Shown here in pieces: positions 1 to 11,627 of a stretch of DNA of 64,000 nt; within the stretch, counting starts at the first letter, position 1, and each line of letters starts with the position of its first letter. The position numbers and the translations under genes were made by a program. The notes under the pieces were generated by a model that saw nothing but the letters and a program-made list of their open reading frames with translations, was not told the DNA's origin and searched no databases. The stretch comes from Fistulifera solaris (taxonomy: Eukaryota; Bacillariophyta; Bacillariophyceae; Naviculales; Stauroneidaceae): NCBI GenBank assembly GCA_030295235.1, contig AP026147.1, positions 496,001-560,000 of the forward strand, written 5' to 3'.

Positions 1-2459
1 ATCTCCTCCCTGTAATAAACCTCCTTGATAGATCCTGGGGTATTTTTTCGCACGTGGGATAGTCTGATACAGTGGTTGCCAGCGTAAGCCTTGACATATA
101 TTCTTGTTGTGATGCTGATAGCTTCCATTCCGAAGACAAGACATTCTCCATTTTGTCATCCAAGCTGGCGTCACGCCCTCTTTTCTTGGCTCCGTCGTGC
201 CCTTCTACCTGCGAACTACGAAAAGAATTAGACACGGCCATCTTCTTTTCGCAAACGACTGGCCTCGTTGGAAAGAGGGGATCGCCGATGTTGACCTTAA
301 ACTTGTTGCTTTTCAGCGCGCGGGCCAGCGTCCCTACGGAGTGCTTAGAACTATCGTAAGATTTCTTTTCCTGACCTTCCGAGACTAAGACTACGACACG
401 TCCATCGCGTTTTCTACCTGTCCTTCCAATACGCTGGATTGAACGTATGGCTGATCGAACGACATCGTAGTTAACTATCAAGTCAACTTCACCTATATCC
501 AAACCTGACAGAAACAGCAAGAAAGTGGTTTAGAACCGAAGGATAGGTAAATGCGTAAAAGTAAGGTTTTGTCACGTACCTTCTTCACCAATCGAGGTGC
601 ACACCAGTACGTTGAACACATCGCTGCGAAACTGGCGAATGACTTCTTGCTGTTCCGCTTGGTTCATGCCCTGGAGCTGCCCTTCTGTTCCTTTTGTACG
701 GTTGCCTTGTCCAATAAAGTGCCTTGGTCGAATTAATGGCGAACATGCTTGCAGGGTAGAAACGATTTCGGATACCGAGTCTCGAAATTGCGAAAAGACA
801 ATCGACCGCGATGACCTGCCAATCGCTCGGTCCCTTTCAAAGTGCTCCGTCAAGATCTCTCGTAATTTCATTAGCTTGGGGTTGTTGGCAACTGCATCCT
901 TTCCATTTTCTACAACATTCCATACTTTGAGAAACTCTTCGGACCGCAAAAGGGTGACATGGGACCCGTTTGCCGAGTACTGAGAAGTCGTTTCATAACG
1001 GAATGCACACATGCCAGTCCGTTGACATGAACTTTGGTGCGCAAATCGCATAAGGTCGTCGCGATATGAAATATACCGGAAAGACTGGTATCCGGAAGAC
1101 GTTCCTGAATCTTTCTCAGCTGATGGGAAGTGATATACTGATAGTCTAAGTTTCCACTCAGGGCACCCCGAGCCCGCAGCCTATCCAACTGTACCAACAA
1201 CAGATCATTCAGCATCCTTTCGACATCTTTCGCGACGCTCACGTTCGGCACCAGAACTTCTTCTACAGCACGGTCGTGAATGTATTTCGCAATGCTCGCA
1301 TCATCTTCGGTTCGCGCCTCAATTTTACTGATTCGCAATACATCAATGACCGCTTGTATGTCTTTAATGGTTTTGCCGGGCGTTGCACTCAATCCGAGCA
1401 GCCGAAATTTGGCATTGGATTCGAATAGTCGATTGACGATGGTAACATACGAGTGATTGCCCGTCGCTCGATGCGCTTCGTCCAGCACCACACACACAAA
1501 GTAGTCGGGATTGCACCGCGATGCTTCCAAATCAAATTGAATGGTTTGAGGAGTACAATAGAAAACTCGTTTTTCGTTCCACAATTCGGCCCTGCGACTG
1601 GCATTGATCTTGCCCGTGAGTACAGCCGTATCTGTTTCGGGAATTCCCATAATATTAAAACAGGCTTGGACTTGCTGATTGACCAACGGCAACGTGGGAG
1701 CCAGAAACAATATTTTCCCTCGAGGGAAGAAGCGATAATAGTTGTACATGACAACCGCCGCGATCAATGTTTTACCCAGGCCCGTGGGTAGTGAAACCAG
1801 TGTGTTCTCATGAATGGCAGCTTCTGAGATTTCCAACTGATAATCTCGTTTCGGAAAGTCGTCATCGACAGGGAAAATCCATTCTTTCGAAGATGCCTGG
1901 TCCAAGGGAACGGGTCCCGGTGTAAACGGAATGGGCTGCCGTTGCTGGTGACTCGTTGGACGAGACGAATTAGTACGGGGCTGAAAAATGGGACAAATGT
2001 TGTTGGTTTTCGACGGCAGCTGTCGTTGCGTTCCCTCCGACGAGGTTGGAGTCGATGATGTTTGCAGTGTACAGGGATGATGAACGCTTGTTGCTGTTGC
2101 TTGAAGTACATACTGTGTCCGAGAATCCTGCTCGGGCTTTGACTGCTGATTTGAATTCATTACTTGATTTGGTGCCTTTTTGATAAAATAGGGATTGGAT
2201 ATCACTTTACTGTTTTTCTGTGAAGCTGTCGGCGGGCGATTTTCAACATCATTCATCACCGGAGCTCGAGCAAAAGAGGATTTGTTTGACATTCCTTGGG
2301 TATAGGAATTCCGTTTACGAAATCATGCATGTGCTTGGATGTCACCCTCAGCTGATGACACATGGAACATCTTTCTCCAGGAGCATGATGCTGAAACGTG
2401 CAGTGTGCGCACGTCCATCCAAGTGATGTCGACGACATTCTATCACCCTTCACTATCAA
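1..2459 (-). CDS. FANCM: FANCM/Mph1/Hef-type DNA repair helicase, partial at left edge
   Basis: Superfamily 2 helicase of the FANCM/Mph1/Hef family, which remodels stalled forks and recombination intermediates in the nucleus. The first helicase half lies in 910-2292, with Walker A PTGLGKT and a DEAH box (VVLDEAHRATG). The second half (572-1051) continues past a GT-AG intron at 505-579 into GEEGLDIGEVDLIVNYD and the motif VI string QRIGRTGRKRDGR. The frame stays open to position 1, so the C-terminus is missing. The N-terminus (2256-2459) carries a RanBP2-type zinc finger (WTC-x2-C-x10-C-x2-C). Two frame breaks are seen, near 2280 and at an A4 run at 948-951; both are resolved by one missing base, and restoring the second gives GPMSPF-LRSEEF as expected for the family. 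The start could be 2459 or the Met at 2438. The family call is confident; the N-terminal exon join is inferred. Confidence 0.85.
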
Positions 2460-3297
2460 AAAGTCGAAGGATCAGGCGAGGTATGTAACATCAATGAAAT
2501 GCGATTTATGAGGATTACGCTTGTTAGATTATGAATGAATAAGAACTCCTATTGTCGTCTCTGCAAAAGCTTTCGCATTTCACTTCTTTATCATTTTCAA
2601 CAACAGCTTTGCATCTCCACGGCATCATTTTTTGGGTCCGTTCAAAACATCGTTACACCACACGCTTTAATCCAAAAACGTGAAAACGTAGGCATCAGAT
2701 CGTATCGGTACTCAACTTGTGTGTGAAGTGTGAACAGAATATTTAACCCGTAACTCTATTGAATCCGTCGGTCGGTATGAAAGTTGGCGTTGAGCTCGGC
2801 ACTTGGTACTGTGCACGGAGAATTGGTGCTAATCATTATCTGCAATAAAGTAGACCAGTCTCCTCAAAACTGTACTGTTATTTCCTAGTTCGTATTTGAT
2901 ATTTAAAGATCGTACATATAACATTATTGAGTCAATACCGTAAAGATATCCTATAAGGCAATTTGTAGTCGTGTCCAGTAATGTTCTGGGCGACCATCCG
3001 AAAATGAAAGAGCTTCCCCACAGTCAAATATAGAGTAAATTTCTGGTATAGAGAAATAAGAACGTAGAACTCGTGCGCATCAGTTGGAGTTGCATGCGGT
3101 GGATCATGACGCGGAACAGCGGGCAACAGCAAACCGCGGAGCAGCCTCGCAAAACTTGCACCTCGTCCTTGCGGTTTGTTGGGGGGCAAGATTATCGACA
3201 AGACCCTTATGTTTCTTGTGCTTCCAGTGTGTTCATCCGAATCTTCTTCTTTGCTCTGTTCTCCAATCAATTTCAATATTTGTAGTTTCTGTTTGAT
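2460..3297. other. Intergenic region between divergent FANCM and PMS2 genes
   Basis: Both flanking genes point away from this 0.84 kb stretch, so it must hold both promoters. The short open frames here match no family I recognise. No clear TATA box or repeat was seen. Confidence 0.5.
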
Positions 3298-6200
3298 TTG
3301 TCCTCATATCAATCGCAGATTCTCAGTATGGTGATTCAGGAAGCTGAAATGATACGCCCCATCGCATCTGATGCTATTCATCGAATAGTAGCTGGGCAAG
3401 CTGTTACGGATCTTGCAAGCTGTGTGAAGGAACTGGTCGACAATGCATTAGATGCGGGAAGCAGAACCATTAACGGTGAGTGTTGCGAAGAATTTCGATG
3501 TCTCAGAATGGCTGATTTTCTAAACTCGAAACATCAACGTACTCATTCTTCTTCCTTTTCTTCGCTTTAGTGCGATTATTCAATCAAGGCGTGGATATCG
3601 TGGAAGTCAGCGACGATGGTTGTGGAGTTCCGAGGTGTTCGAGGCCTCTTTTGGCGCTACCGCACGCAACCAATAAAATTCAATCCATCGACGACCTTTA
3701 TCATCGCGCGACACCACTCACTCTGGGTTTTCGAGGAGAAGCTTTGTTTTGTCTCGCCAACCTGAGTGCCCGTTTAGTCATCGCCACACGAACCGCCGAC
3801 GAAGAACTGGCGCAAAAGATGGAGTTTGGTCGTGACGGAAGCCTGATTATGGATTCGGTCGTGGAGATGCCCCGCAAAGTGGGGACCACGGTGGCTGTAG
3901 TTAAACTCTTTGAGACGGTACCCGTACGGCAAGCTGATATGAAGCGTCAAATACAGAATCAGAGAAGTCGGATGATGAAAATGATGGAAGCGTACGCTAT
4001 TTTTTCGGTGGGAGTTTGTTTTAACGTCATGGATATTGCGACGGACGGAAATGGGAGAGAAAGCCGACTGTTGGCGACTACAATCAACAGCACTCGAATG
4101 GAAGAAACTATCACGGCAGTACTCGGCATTCGTTTCATGACGAAACTGAGTCCCATTGATATTGATATGAATTCAGTTTATGTGTCAGAGGTACCAACAT
4201 TAGATTCGGAAGCGCCACAGCCCAAATGGGGTGTGAAGGGATTTGTTTCAACGGCATCTCCAGCTGGAAGCAGTGATAGCAACCGCAGCGACCGCTGTGT
4301 CCAATATTACTGTATCAATGGACGGCCGGTCGAGTTACCGCAGATTACGCGATTGATCAACGACATCTGGCGAAATACCTTTGGTCAAAGCAAACGACCG
4401 TCTTGTATTCTAACGTTTACGCTACCTTGCCACTCCTTTGATGTGAATGTTTCACCCGACAAACGAGAAGTTATATTTCCGGCGGAACAGAAATTTTGTG
4501 AATTAGTGCAACAAAAAGTATCCGAGCTATGGGCGTCGCAGACACACGGAAAATTTACACAGCAAATCATCGATTCGTCATGTTCCAGAACCGATGCGGA
4601 GGAACAAATAGAAAAAAGACCCGATGAGATACTAGGATCACCAGGAAGATTCAAACGACGGCATGCATTTTCGCACGATTTCACGAAGGCCAAATTACAA
4701 CATGAATCGGAAGACCGTCGCCTGAGCCAAGAACTACATGCGAAGAGCCACGAGGTGGCCGCCCCGAATAACGATGAGGTCGATGATCAAGCGAACGCTG
4801 TTTCGGAATCTGCTGGCGAATCTGAATCGGATCAAAGTCATGACAGGCATCGTAAACGACAACGAGCAGCTGGTACTATGTTGGACGATACCACGCCATC
4901 AGAAAATATCAACAAGACCACTTCACTTACGAACTCTGCCGTGACTCCATCACCGGCGAGTCAAAGTTTACATAATGATAACGAAGAACACTCCGATTCA
5001 GTAAATGATGGGAGTAAGATGACCGCTGCGGAACAGGCCGGTTGGAGGCGGATACAAAGATCATTTAATTCTCAGTCAGGTGGTGATATGGAAGTCGATA
5101 TAGCTACTGCCACGAGGCGTCCTCGTCAAACGGCAGCAGTCGACTTCGATCAGAAACAAGGCAAATTGACAGAGTTCGGCTTTGAGAATCTTGGATACAA
5201 AGCAGTCAAACGGGTAAGCTTTGACCAGTTGCGGAGGACCCATGATGATGCAGCTACCGTTCAGCAAACAAGGAACACTTCTGTGGAAGCTACATCGCTT
5301 TACGGCACGCGCCGCGTGAGTGGCGAATCAACGGGATCGGTGCCTCAATTAACTCGAAATAATGAGCCACGCGATAATCTTAATTCGTCAGGTTCAAAAT
5401 GGACTTCGGTTGATATTAACTCGGAATCATCCAGCGCCGTTACTGGTTCTCAAAGCACGCTGGAGCAGTCGATTGACTGTGATTCGCAGGATGATTCTGA
5501 ATCAAATTCACCTGAAGTGATCTGGAAATCGTTTCAAAGTACGGAAGCTGTCATTGCTTCTTTCCAACAATATAACACGGTGGTAGAGGAACGGAGTAAG
5601 AGACTTCGAGAGACGATCCGTGGCATCGCACCTACAAGCACCGACAACGATAAGGAAAAGCCCCTTTCTGATGCGACAACCATTGGTCTTTCGAAGGAAG
5701 ATCTGGGAAAGAATATGACGATCATTGGGCAATTCAATATGGGTTTTATTCTCGCGCACACGCCTGATTATCATTTGTGGATCCTCGATCAGCACGCTTG
5801 CGACGAGAAATACAATTTTGAGCGTCTTTGCGTCGAAACCAAAATACACGAACAGCGTCTCATGGCACCGTTACCGATTGAACTGTCTCCTACAGAAGAG
5901 ACGTGTGTTATGGACAACATGGAAATTTTTGAGAAGAATGGATTCCGTTTTCAAATAGATGAGACCAAACCTCCCCGCCATCGCCTGGCTTTAACAGCCT
6001 TACCGCACAGTGGTGCCGCTGATGGGAGAAAGGCGGTCCAATTCGGAAAGGAAGATGTTGTTGCTTTGTGCGAGATATTGGGTGTCGACGATTCCTTGTC
6101 TTCGTATGACGCCCCGTCGGGTTGCGGCACCGGAGCCGACGGTTCGGGTATGTACGGCAACAACGCGGTCCGACGGTACACTCGTTCTGACGGCAACAAT

Positions 6201-6473
6201 TCGGCATCCCGTATCATTGCACGTCTTCCGAAAGCCATAGCCATGTTCGCTAGCCGAGCTTGCCGCGGAAGCATTATGGTTGGGCAAGCTCTCAATGAAA
6301 CCGAAATGAAGCGCATTACGACACGACTCGGTGACTTGGAACACCCATGGCAGTGTCCGCATGGGCGATCTACAATTCATCACATTGGCAGTCTGGCACA
6401 AACTTTGCTCAACGATGAGCAAAGGGTCCACGAGTATAGATCAGCAACTGGTCTTGCTTCCAGCCGAACTTGA
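3298..6473 (+). CDS. PMS2: PMS2-type MutL mismatch-repair endonuclease
   Basis: Subunit of the MutL-alpha heterodimer, which nicks DNA during mismatch repair in the nucleus. Exon 1 (3298-3475) and exon 2 (3571-6473) are joined by a 95 bp GT-AG intron, and splicing restores TINVRLFNQGVDIVEV. The GHKL ATPase motifs are KELVDNALDAG, VSDDGCGV and GFRGEAL. A long acidic, Ser-rich linker follows. The C-terminal domain has the metal-binding endonuclease motif DQHACDEKYNFE (DQHA-x2-E-x4-E), then ACRGSIMVG and CPHGRST. These C-terminal motifs are diagnostic of PMS2-type proteins and absent from MLH1. Total length is about 1,026 aa, long for the family because of the linker. Met 3298 or Met 3328 could be the start. 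The frame is intact throughout exon 2. Confidence 0.93.
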
Positions 6474-6616
6474 AGCACTCCCAATGAATGAATCACTCGG
6501 AAGTACACGACTTCAAGAAAACTTAGAAATTCAATTGATGCTATAAAACGTATATTAGATTCGCTTATTTGTATCTGAGCTCTCTCTAAAACAATCCCTT
6601 AGACTTCGGTAAAAAG

Positions 6617-7434
6617 CTATGCGCTACTTTGCTTATCATCTCGATTGCATTTTTCTTGAAGAAGCGCATTCCTCATCCGAATCACACTTTGCGCACCCGT
6701 CTTTCCTATCGTCTTGACGTACAACCACATGGGAATGAAACCACCGGTCCCATCTTCCGCAGAGTCATTCAAATCGATCCGACACATGATAGTCAACTCC
6801 GTTTGGGTGTTCTCTTGCAGGGGCTTGTAAAAAGCAATGGAATCTTGGAACGCACGTGTATATCCCGGTTGCCGTGGCACCAGATCCGTTTTTACCGAAA
6901 GTGTCCCCGATACCCATGTTCCATCCGACAACGGTTCATCTTGCACGGACAAAAAGACCAGATCACGTTTTCCAAACGCCAAAAGTCGTTTGGTTCGTTT
7001 CCGACACAGAATCATACGGACTTGGTCGTGTTGGTAGCTACCGTGCAGACTCACACCTTCATAAAAGGGATCCATTTTGGGCATGGAAGTATCCCAGTTT
7101 GACAATGACAAAAAATTCCAGCATTCTTCGACCGGAACCGGAAAGATACCTTTCATGCGAACGTAGGGACACGTGGGATCTTCGGGATGTTGCAATAAAC
7201 AAACTTCGACTCCTTCTTTTCATATAACAGTTTCCAGTCTCCTTTGGCAGCTTTCGTTTGATATTCGGATTGCAGTTCACGATACGCTTGATACAGATCG
7301 TGGGCGAGAATCGGGGATGACAAAGTTTTGCCGCGTTGCGGTTTTGACGCCGCAGGGTGATTCGTTTGGCACGTTACGGCTTCGAAATGAACGAACGACA
7401 CGCCGATAAGAAGTAGGAAACGAAAGCCTTTCAT
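6617..7434 (-). CDS. START-domain lipid-binding protein with signal peptide
   Basis: The first about 22 residues form a hydrophobic signal peptide (MKGFRFLLLIGVSFVHF...). The START/Bet-v-1-like fold then begins at GDWKLLYEK and continues with PYVRMKGIFPVPVEECW and VPRQPGYTRAF; the family carries lipids such as sterols or phospholipids in a hydrophobic groove. The two halves lie in different frames. The break falls in 7211-7221, at a T4 run (7217-7220 on the plus strand), and adding one base gives KEGVEVCLLQHPEDP, the normal START N-terminal strand. I therefore read this as one intact gene with a sequence indel. Predicted length is about 270 aa. The ligand cannot be told from sequence, and a secretory or plastid location is inferred from the leader only. 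Confidence 0.7.
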
Positions 7435-8007
7435 GACAACAATGCACCTATGGCTTTTACACCTCCCTTATTGGTTTGACATGCATTTGTTGCGAAAAAA
7501 TGCGATGCGAGCCGCCTGCATTCCAAAAAAGCACTATAGGTTCAAAGTGTTGGTTGAGGCCATCACGGATTACGGAAAAAGGACGCAAAAACGCCAGCAA
7601 GCACAACCGCAAATGAAAAATGTTGAAGTGTCTATTCGCATGGAATGGGCGCTGATATGGTCAGTAGTAATAAACAAACTTCATTCAATGCAACATCTCG
7701 ACTATTTGCCTAAAAAAGCTTCCGGATCGTTGACCGCGATGTTGACTATAGACTCAAAGTGTTAGTTTACGCCATCAACGACTGAAATTCAGTCACGTTT
7801 TACACACGGAGAATAAAACGACGACGATGCGATTACAAGTAAAAAAAAAGACGAAAGCAATTGGGTCCACAAATAATGATCCTCTCGTCTTCGTCCAAGC
7901 GAATTAAACGTCAAGCTACTTCGATCTCTTCATAATAATAAGAGAATAGCTAAAGATATATCAAGCAGCCGCAACTTTAGAGACAAAAGGCACTCGATAC
8001 GCACACA
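7435..8007. repeat. Intergenic region with two degenerate repeat copies and a palindrome
   Basis: No convincing gene. Two related segments, near 7530-7565 and 7745-7800, share the core caaagtgttrgtt...gcca and resemble the tandem repeat at 58.7-59.3 kb. The second ends in the palindrome GACTGAAATTCAGTC (7780-7794). The downstream part should hold the promoter of the LRR-kinase gene. Confidence 0.5.
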
Positions 8008-9384
8008 ATGACTTTCTGTTCTTCCGACATTCCGATCGACTCTCTACAAGAATTGAAGCGTGTCGTCGAACTCGCCAAACTCGACGTGCCTTTACCGATT
8101 TCTTTTCCCTTGGACGATGTTCACACACTCAATTTATCCAACTGTGGTCTCAGCACACTTCCAATTGGCTTTGAAAAGGCATTTCCCCAATTGTCTATCT
8201 TGTTTCTTTCCAACAATCAATTTCAACAAGTACCCGAAGTCATCGGAAAATGCCCTCATTTGCAAATGGTCGCTTTCAAATCCAATCAACTAACAACCAT
8301 TCATCCTGAAGCACTTCAATCACAATTACGGTGGCTCATATTGACCGACAATCAAATTAGCACCATCCCCGAGACCATCGGACGCTGTACGCGATTGCAA
8401 AAGTGCATGTTGAGTGGTAATCAAATACAAACATTGCCGGACGCCATGGCACACTGTACCAATCTGGAATTGATTCGTTTGGCGTCCAATCAATTGAAGG
8501 AACCGCCCATGGTACTCTTGCGACTTCCCAAACTCGCGTGGATGGCGCTCTCCGACAACCCGTTTTTGCATTCCGTATTAGAAGCACACGCTGATTTGAA
8601 AGGGTTGCGAACGTTGGAGGACTTGGAAGAATCAAATGACGCCGCGATTTTAGGCCAAGGTGCCAGTGGGATTACTCGCCAATATGAGTATCAAGGACAA
8701 AAGGTCGCTGTCAAAACATACAATACCGACATTCGTGTCACATCGGATGGATTACCGGAAGAAGAACGCCGCATCCATTGTGCCGCTGCGGCTTTGGATT
8801 GTTCCGCACTCATTCGTGTGTTGGGACAAACGGTCCGTGGCTCCTTGGTCATGGAATTGCTGCAAGACTTTCGGGCCATTGGGGATCCTCCGAGTTTTGA
8901 TTCCTGTTCGCGCGATGTGTATTCCAACGATTCACTGGTACACGCATTGACGACCGAGCAAGCCATGACGATCGTTTCGGCCTTACTGCAAACACTCGCG
9001 GCATTGCACGAACAAGGTATTTGTCATGGTGATTTCTATGGTCACAATATACTCGTCTGTGCCACCGACCTCAATCAAGTTCGATTGAGTGACTTTGGTG
9101 CGGCATTCTTTTACGAAAAAGGGTCGTCGTGCGGAACCTTTCTGGAACGCATCGAATTGCGTGCTTTTGCTATTTTTGTGAAAGAAGTCAATACTCGTTT
9201 GAAAGAAGGCGAATCGCCGCTCCTCCGTGCACTCGTGGCGCGGTGTCGCAAGGAAGAACCCAGTTCCGAGAACAACTTCGATCGCGTATATATTTGGTGG
9301 AAGCAAACGCAATTGACGGATATTGCCAAAGAATTTGGGTTGGGAATTGATGAAACTGTTGTAGAAGAAAAAGAAGCTAATTAA
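8008..9384 (+). CDS. Leucine-rich-repeat protein with C-terminal protein kinase domain
   Basis: Intact single-exon gene of 458 aa. Residues about 38-190 form some seven short LRRs of the LxxLxLSxNxLxxLP type. Residues about 210-400 form a kinase fold: glycine loop GQGASG (216-221), VAVK lysine (236), catalytic loop HGDFYGHN (340-347, in place of HRDLKxxN) and DFG (362-364). The kinase comes after the LRRs with no transmembrane segment between, unlike plant receptor kinases. This layout resembles the cytosolic LRR-kinase proteins of some bacteria and protists. The three key catalytic residues (K, D, D) are present, so activity is plausible. The short kinase domain, lacking a clear APE motif, is unusual. 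Substrates are unknown. Confidence 0.85.
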   Translation: MTFCSSDIPIDSLQELKRVVELAKLDVPLPISFPLDDVHTLNLSNCGLSTLPIGFEKAFPQLSILFLSNNQFQQVPEVIGKCPHLQMVAFKSNQLTTIHPEALQSQLRWLILTDNQISTIPETIGRCTRLQKCMLSGNQIQTLPDAMAHCTNLELIRLASNQLKEPPMVLLRLPKLAWMALSDNPFLHSVLEAHADLKGLRTLEDLEESNDAAILGQGASGITRQYEYQGQKVAVKTYNTDIRVTSDGLPEEERRIHCAAAALDCSALIRVLGQTVRGSLVMELLQDFRAIGDPPSFDSCSRDVYSNDSLVHALTTEQAMTIVSALLQTLAALHEQGICHGDFYGHNILVCATDLNQVRLSDFGAAFFYEKGSSCGTFLERIELRAFAIFVKEVNTRLKEGESPLLRALVARCRKEEPSSENNFDRVYIWWKQTQLTDIAKEFGLGIDETVVEEKEAN

Positions 9385-9660
9385 ATGTCTTTCGGCTTTC
9401 GTTCCTTACACACCACATGAACTACGCATGAATTGATAAGTAAGCTTCATATTATCGACAAATAAAGCTTTCTTTAAACAAAAAAAACAATTTCTTGCCG
9501 ATTCTGCACAACAAAAACTAGAGTTGACGGTGTCTTGCCGGTAATGACCCTAGCATTTTTGCTGACGCGTCAAGGCGCAAACGATCCACCAACCAGAACT
9601 CGGGAAAGGACGAATGTCCGTGGAGTACATTTCAGAACATAGTCGAAGTATTTCCTAGGA

Positions 9661-10749
9661 ATGACGTCATCTGATGACTATAGCCTATTATGTAGATTAC
9701 TTTTCAACGGAAAACGGAAGTGCCTTCACTCGTCTTCCTCGTCGTCTCCGCCAACGAAAAAGAGGAAAACGCCTCGTCTCTCACAAACATGCCAAACATT
9801 ACGGTGTATTATAAATAATACGATGCTCACCGACAACGAGAACAGCGAAATAGACGCATTCGATGCCTACATGCGTAAGGGCGAGTTTTTGCGCCGTTTA
9901 CGAGAACTAGAGTTGCAAGATGAAGCGGAACGAGCAGCGCAAGAAGATTCGTTCGAGAGTAGTCAACCGAATGCCGTTGTAACAACATCGGCGGGTCAGC
10001 AAATCTTCATCTACGAAACATTTTTAGCCGATCAGCGCTATTATGACGACTCCAAACACATCAACTACAAATATATTGACTACGGAACGCTCGGAACGTC
10101 CAGGCCGTTGGTGATGGAACAGGATCATCGTCTCGGTAAGGGCGGACTTTGTTGGGATGCCGCCTTTATTTTAGGAGAATACGTCGAAAGCGTTTGGAAG
10201 AATCACCCTTTACTTCCCAACAAAACGTTTATCGAACTCGGATCAGGGACAGGTTTGGCTGGTTTAATGGTAGCAAAAGCACTGGATGTACACGTGACCA
10301 TGACCGATTTGCCCGAATTAATGCCATTGCTGCAGCGGAATATAGCTCGCAATCTACCGGATGAAGATACCAAAGAGTTGGATGAAGTGTACTGGGAATA
10401 CATGGGCGGAGACGAAACTGGCTGCCGTCGGGGGAGCGCTACGGCGTCGGTTCTTTGTTGGGGGAACAAAGAGCAACAGGAAAGTCATGGAACATTTGAT
10501 GTCATAGTAGGAGCCGATCTAGTCGCTTCCTTGTATGATCCGTATGCGCTCGCTGATACGTTGTTTCAGCTTTGTCATAATCAAAGCAAGGTGTACATTA
10601 GCTTTAAGGAACGACAGACAGAATACCATGTCATGTTTGAAACTGCCATGCGCAAGCGTTTTTCCAAAATGGACATTATGATTCCTCAGAGCCGGAATGC
10701 CAATCCCGCTGTAAGGATTCTGGTGGCCGAAAGCAAGAAGATGTCATGA
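9661..10749 (+). CDS. Class I SAM-dependent methyltransferase, METTL21/EEF-KMT-like
   Basis: Intact 362 aa frame. The SAM-binding motif I is IELGSGTGLAGL (about 191-202), followed by the acidic post-I residue in MTDLPELMPLLQRN and the motif VIVGADLVAS. An upstream LGKGGLCWDAAFILGEY segment is typical of family-16 seven-beta-strand methyltransferases, which methylate lysines of translation factors, chaperones and histones. The protein target cannot be read from sequence. The first about 54 residues are Ser- and Lys-rich (SSSSSSPPTKKRK), which could be a nuclear signal or simply upstream sequence, because Met55 (MLTDNENSEID) is a good alternative start. No intron is needed. Confidence 0.78.
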   Translation: MTSSDDYSLLCRLLFNGKRKCLHSSSSSSPPTKKRKTPRLSQTCQTLRCIINNTMLTDNENSEIDAFDAYMRKGEFLRRLRELELQDEAERAAQEDSFESSQPNAVVTTSAGQQIFIYETFLADQRYYDDSKHINYKYIDYGTLGTSRPLVMEQDHRLGKGGLCWDAAFILGEYVESVWKNHPLLPNKTFIELGSGTGLAGLMVAKALDVHVTMTDLPELMPLLQRNIARNLPDEDTKELDEVYWEYMGGDETGCRRGSATASVLCWGNKEQQESHGTFDVIVGADLVASLYDPYALADTLFQLCHNQSKVYISFKERQTEYHVMFETAMRKRFSKMDIMIPQSRNANPAVRILVAESKKMS

Positions 10750-11627
10750 CGAGACTCCATATTCCCTCTGACGAAAGAGGCCGCCGACTCATTTCCTGTA
10801 AGCAGAGGGCGAACTATTTTTGTCGAAAGTCTTTGTTTTTAGCTGTGGCGTTTTGGGAAAAGATCCATGATCCATGATTCAATCCTCTGTACAATTTCTT
10901 ACTGAAGTAATACTTCATAATCATCAGTTAAAAATATTTCCGACCTCCTTAAAACAGATGAAAATGAAGAAGAAAGATGGGAGAGATCGAGTTGAGTAAC
11001 TGTCATCGTGACTGAATCCACAACACCTTCACCCACTTAACGTCTCTAGTCAATTGTGAATTCTTTACATCCTAAGGATTTTCGACTTTATTGATCCAAA
11101 GATGCATTCTAGCGTTAGCAATCTGTTTTATGCGGAACAATGACTGAAATCCAGTCACGGGTAATGGGGGGATGGGACCGCTGTCGCTGTCGTGTGTCTT
11201 CATAGGCCTGTTATGCCCTAGAAACTCCTACAGTAGCCTCCCGACCCTAAAATTTTACAGCAAAACAAGTGGCCTTGGGCCTTTGTCGGCACAGCGCACA
11301 ACGGTCCACCGAACGAAAAAAGGCTAAAAAGGAATGAATGAATAAGGAACTTTTTCATGACTGAAATCCAGTCATGAGATACGGCCTTGAGCCTACTTCA
11401 TACAAAGTATGCTATACTCCATAGGTCTAATAGGGAGTAAATTATTAGGAATGTTTGGCCTGATGCGATCTTCAAAGGCGTTTTAGGCCAAAAAGCCTGC
11501 TGTCCCGGCCTACTAAGGAGCCTTGAGTTCGGCCTTGGGCCTATCGCAAATATTGCAAAACACACGCATCGCAACATCGCAACAAATGCCGCAACAGCAA
11601 GGCACCGCGCCCACATAAAATTGCCGC
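10750..11627. other. Intergenic region with two GACTGAAATCCAGTC palindromes and ggccttgrgcct motifs
   Basis: No supported gene in this 0.88 kb. Two copies of the dispersed palindrome lie at 11142-11156 and 11359-11373; the second extends to CATGACTGAAATCCAGTCATG. A short motif, ggccttgrgcct, recurs near 11273, 11383 and 11532. The region downstream of 11540 should carry the cyclin promoter. Confidence 0.45.

Noticed and set aside
2932-3276. 114-codon minus-strand frame upstream of PMS2
   Set aside because: No motif, and it overlaps the expected PMS2 promoter and 5' leader.
7433-7765. 110-codon plus-strand frame next to the START gene
   Set aside because: It runs through repeat DNA related to the 58.7 kb tandem repeat and encodes nothing recognisable.
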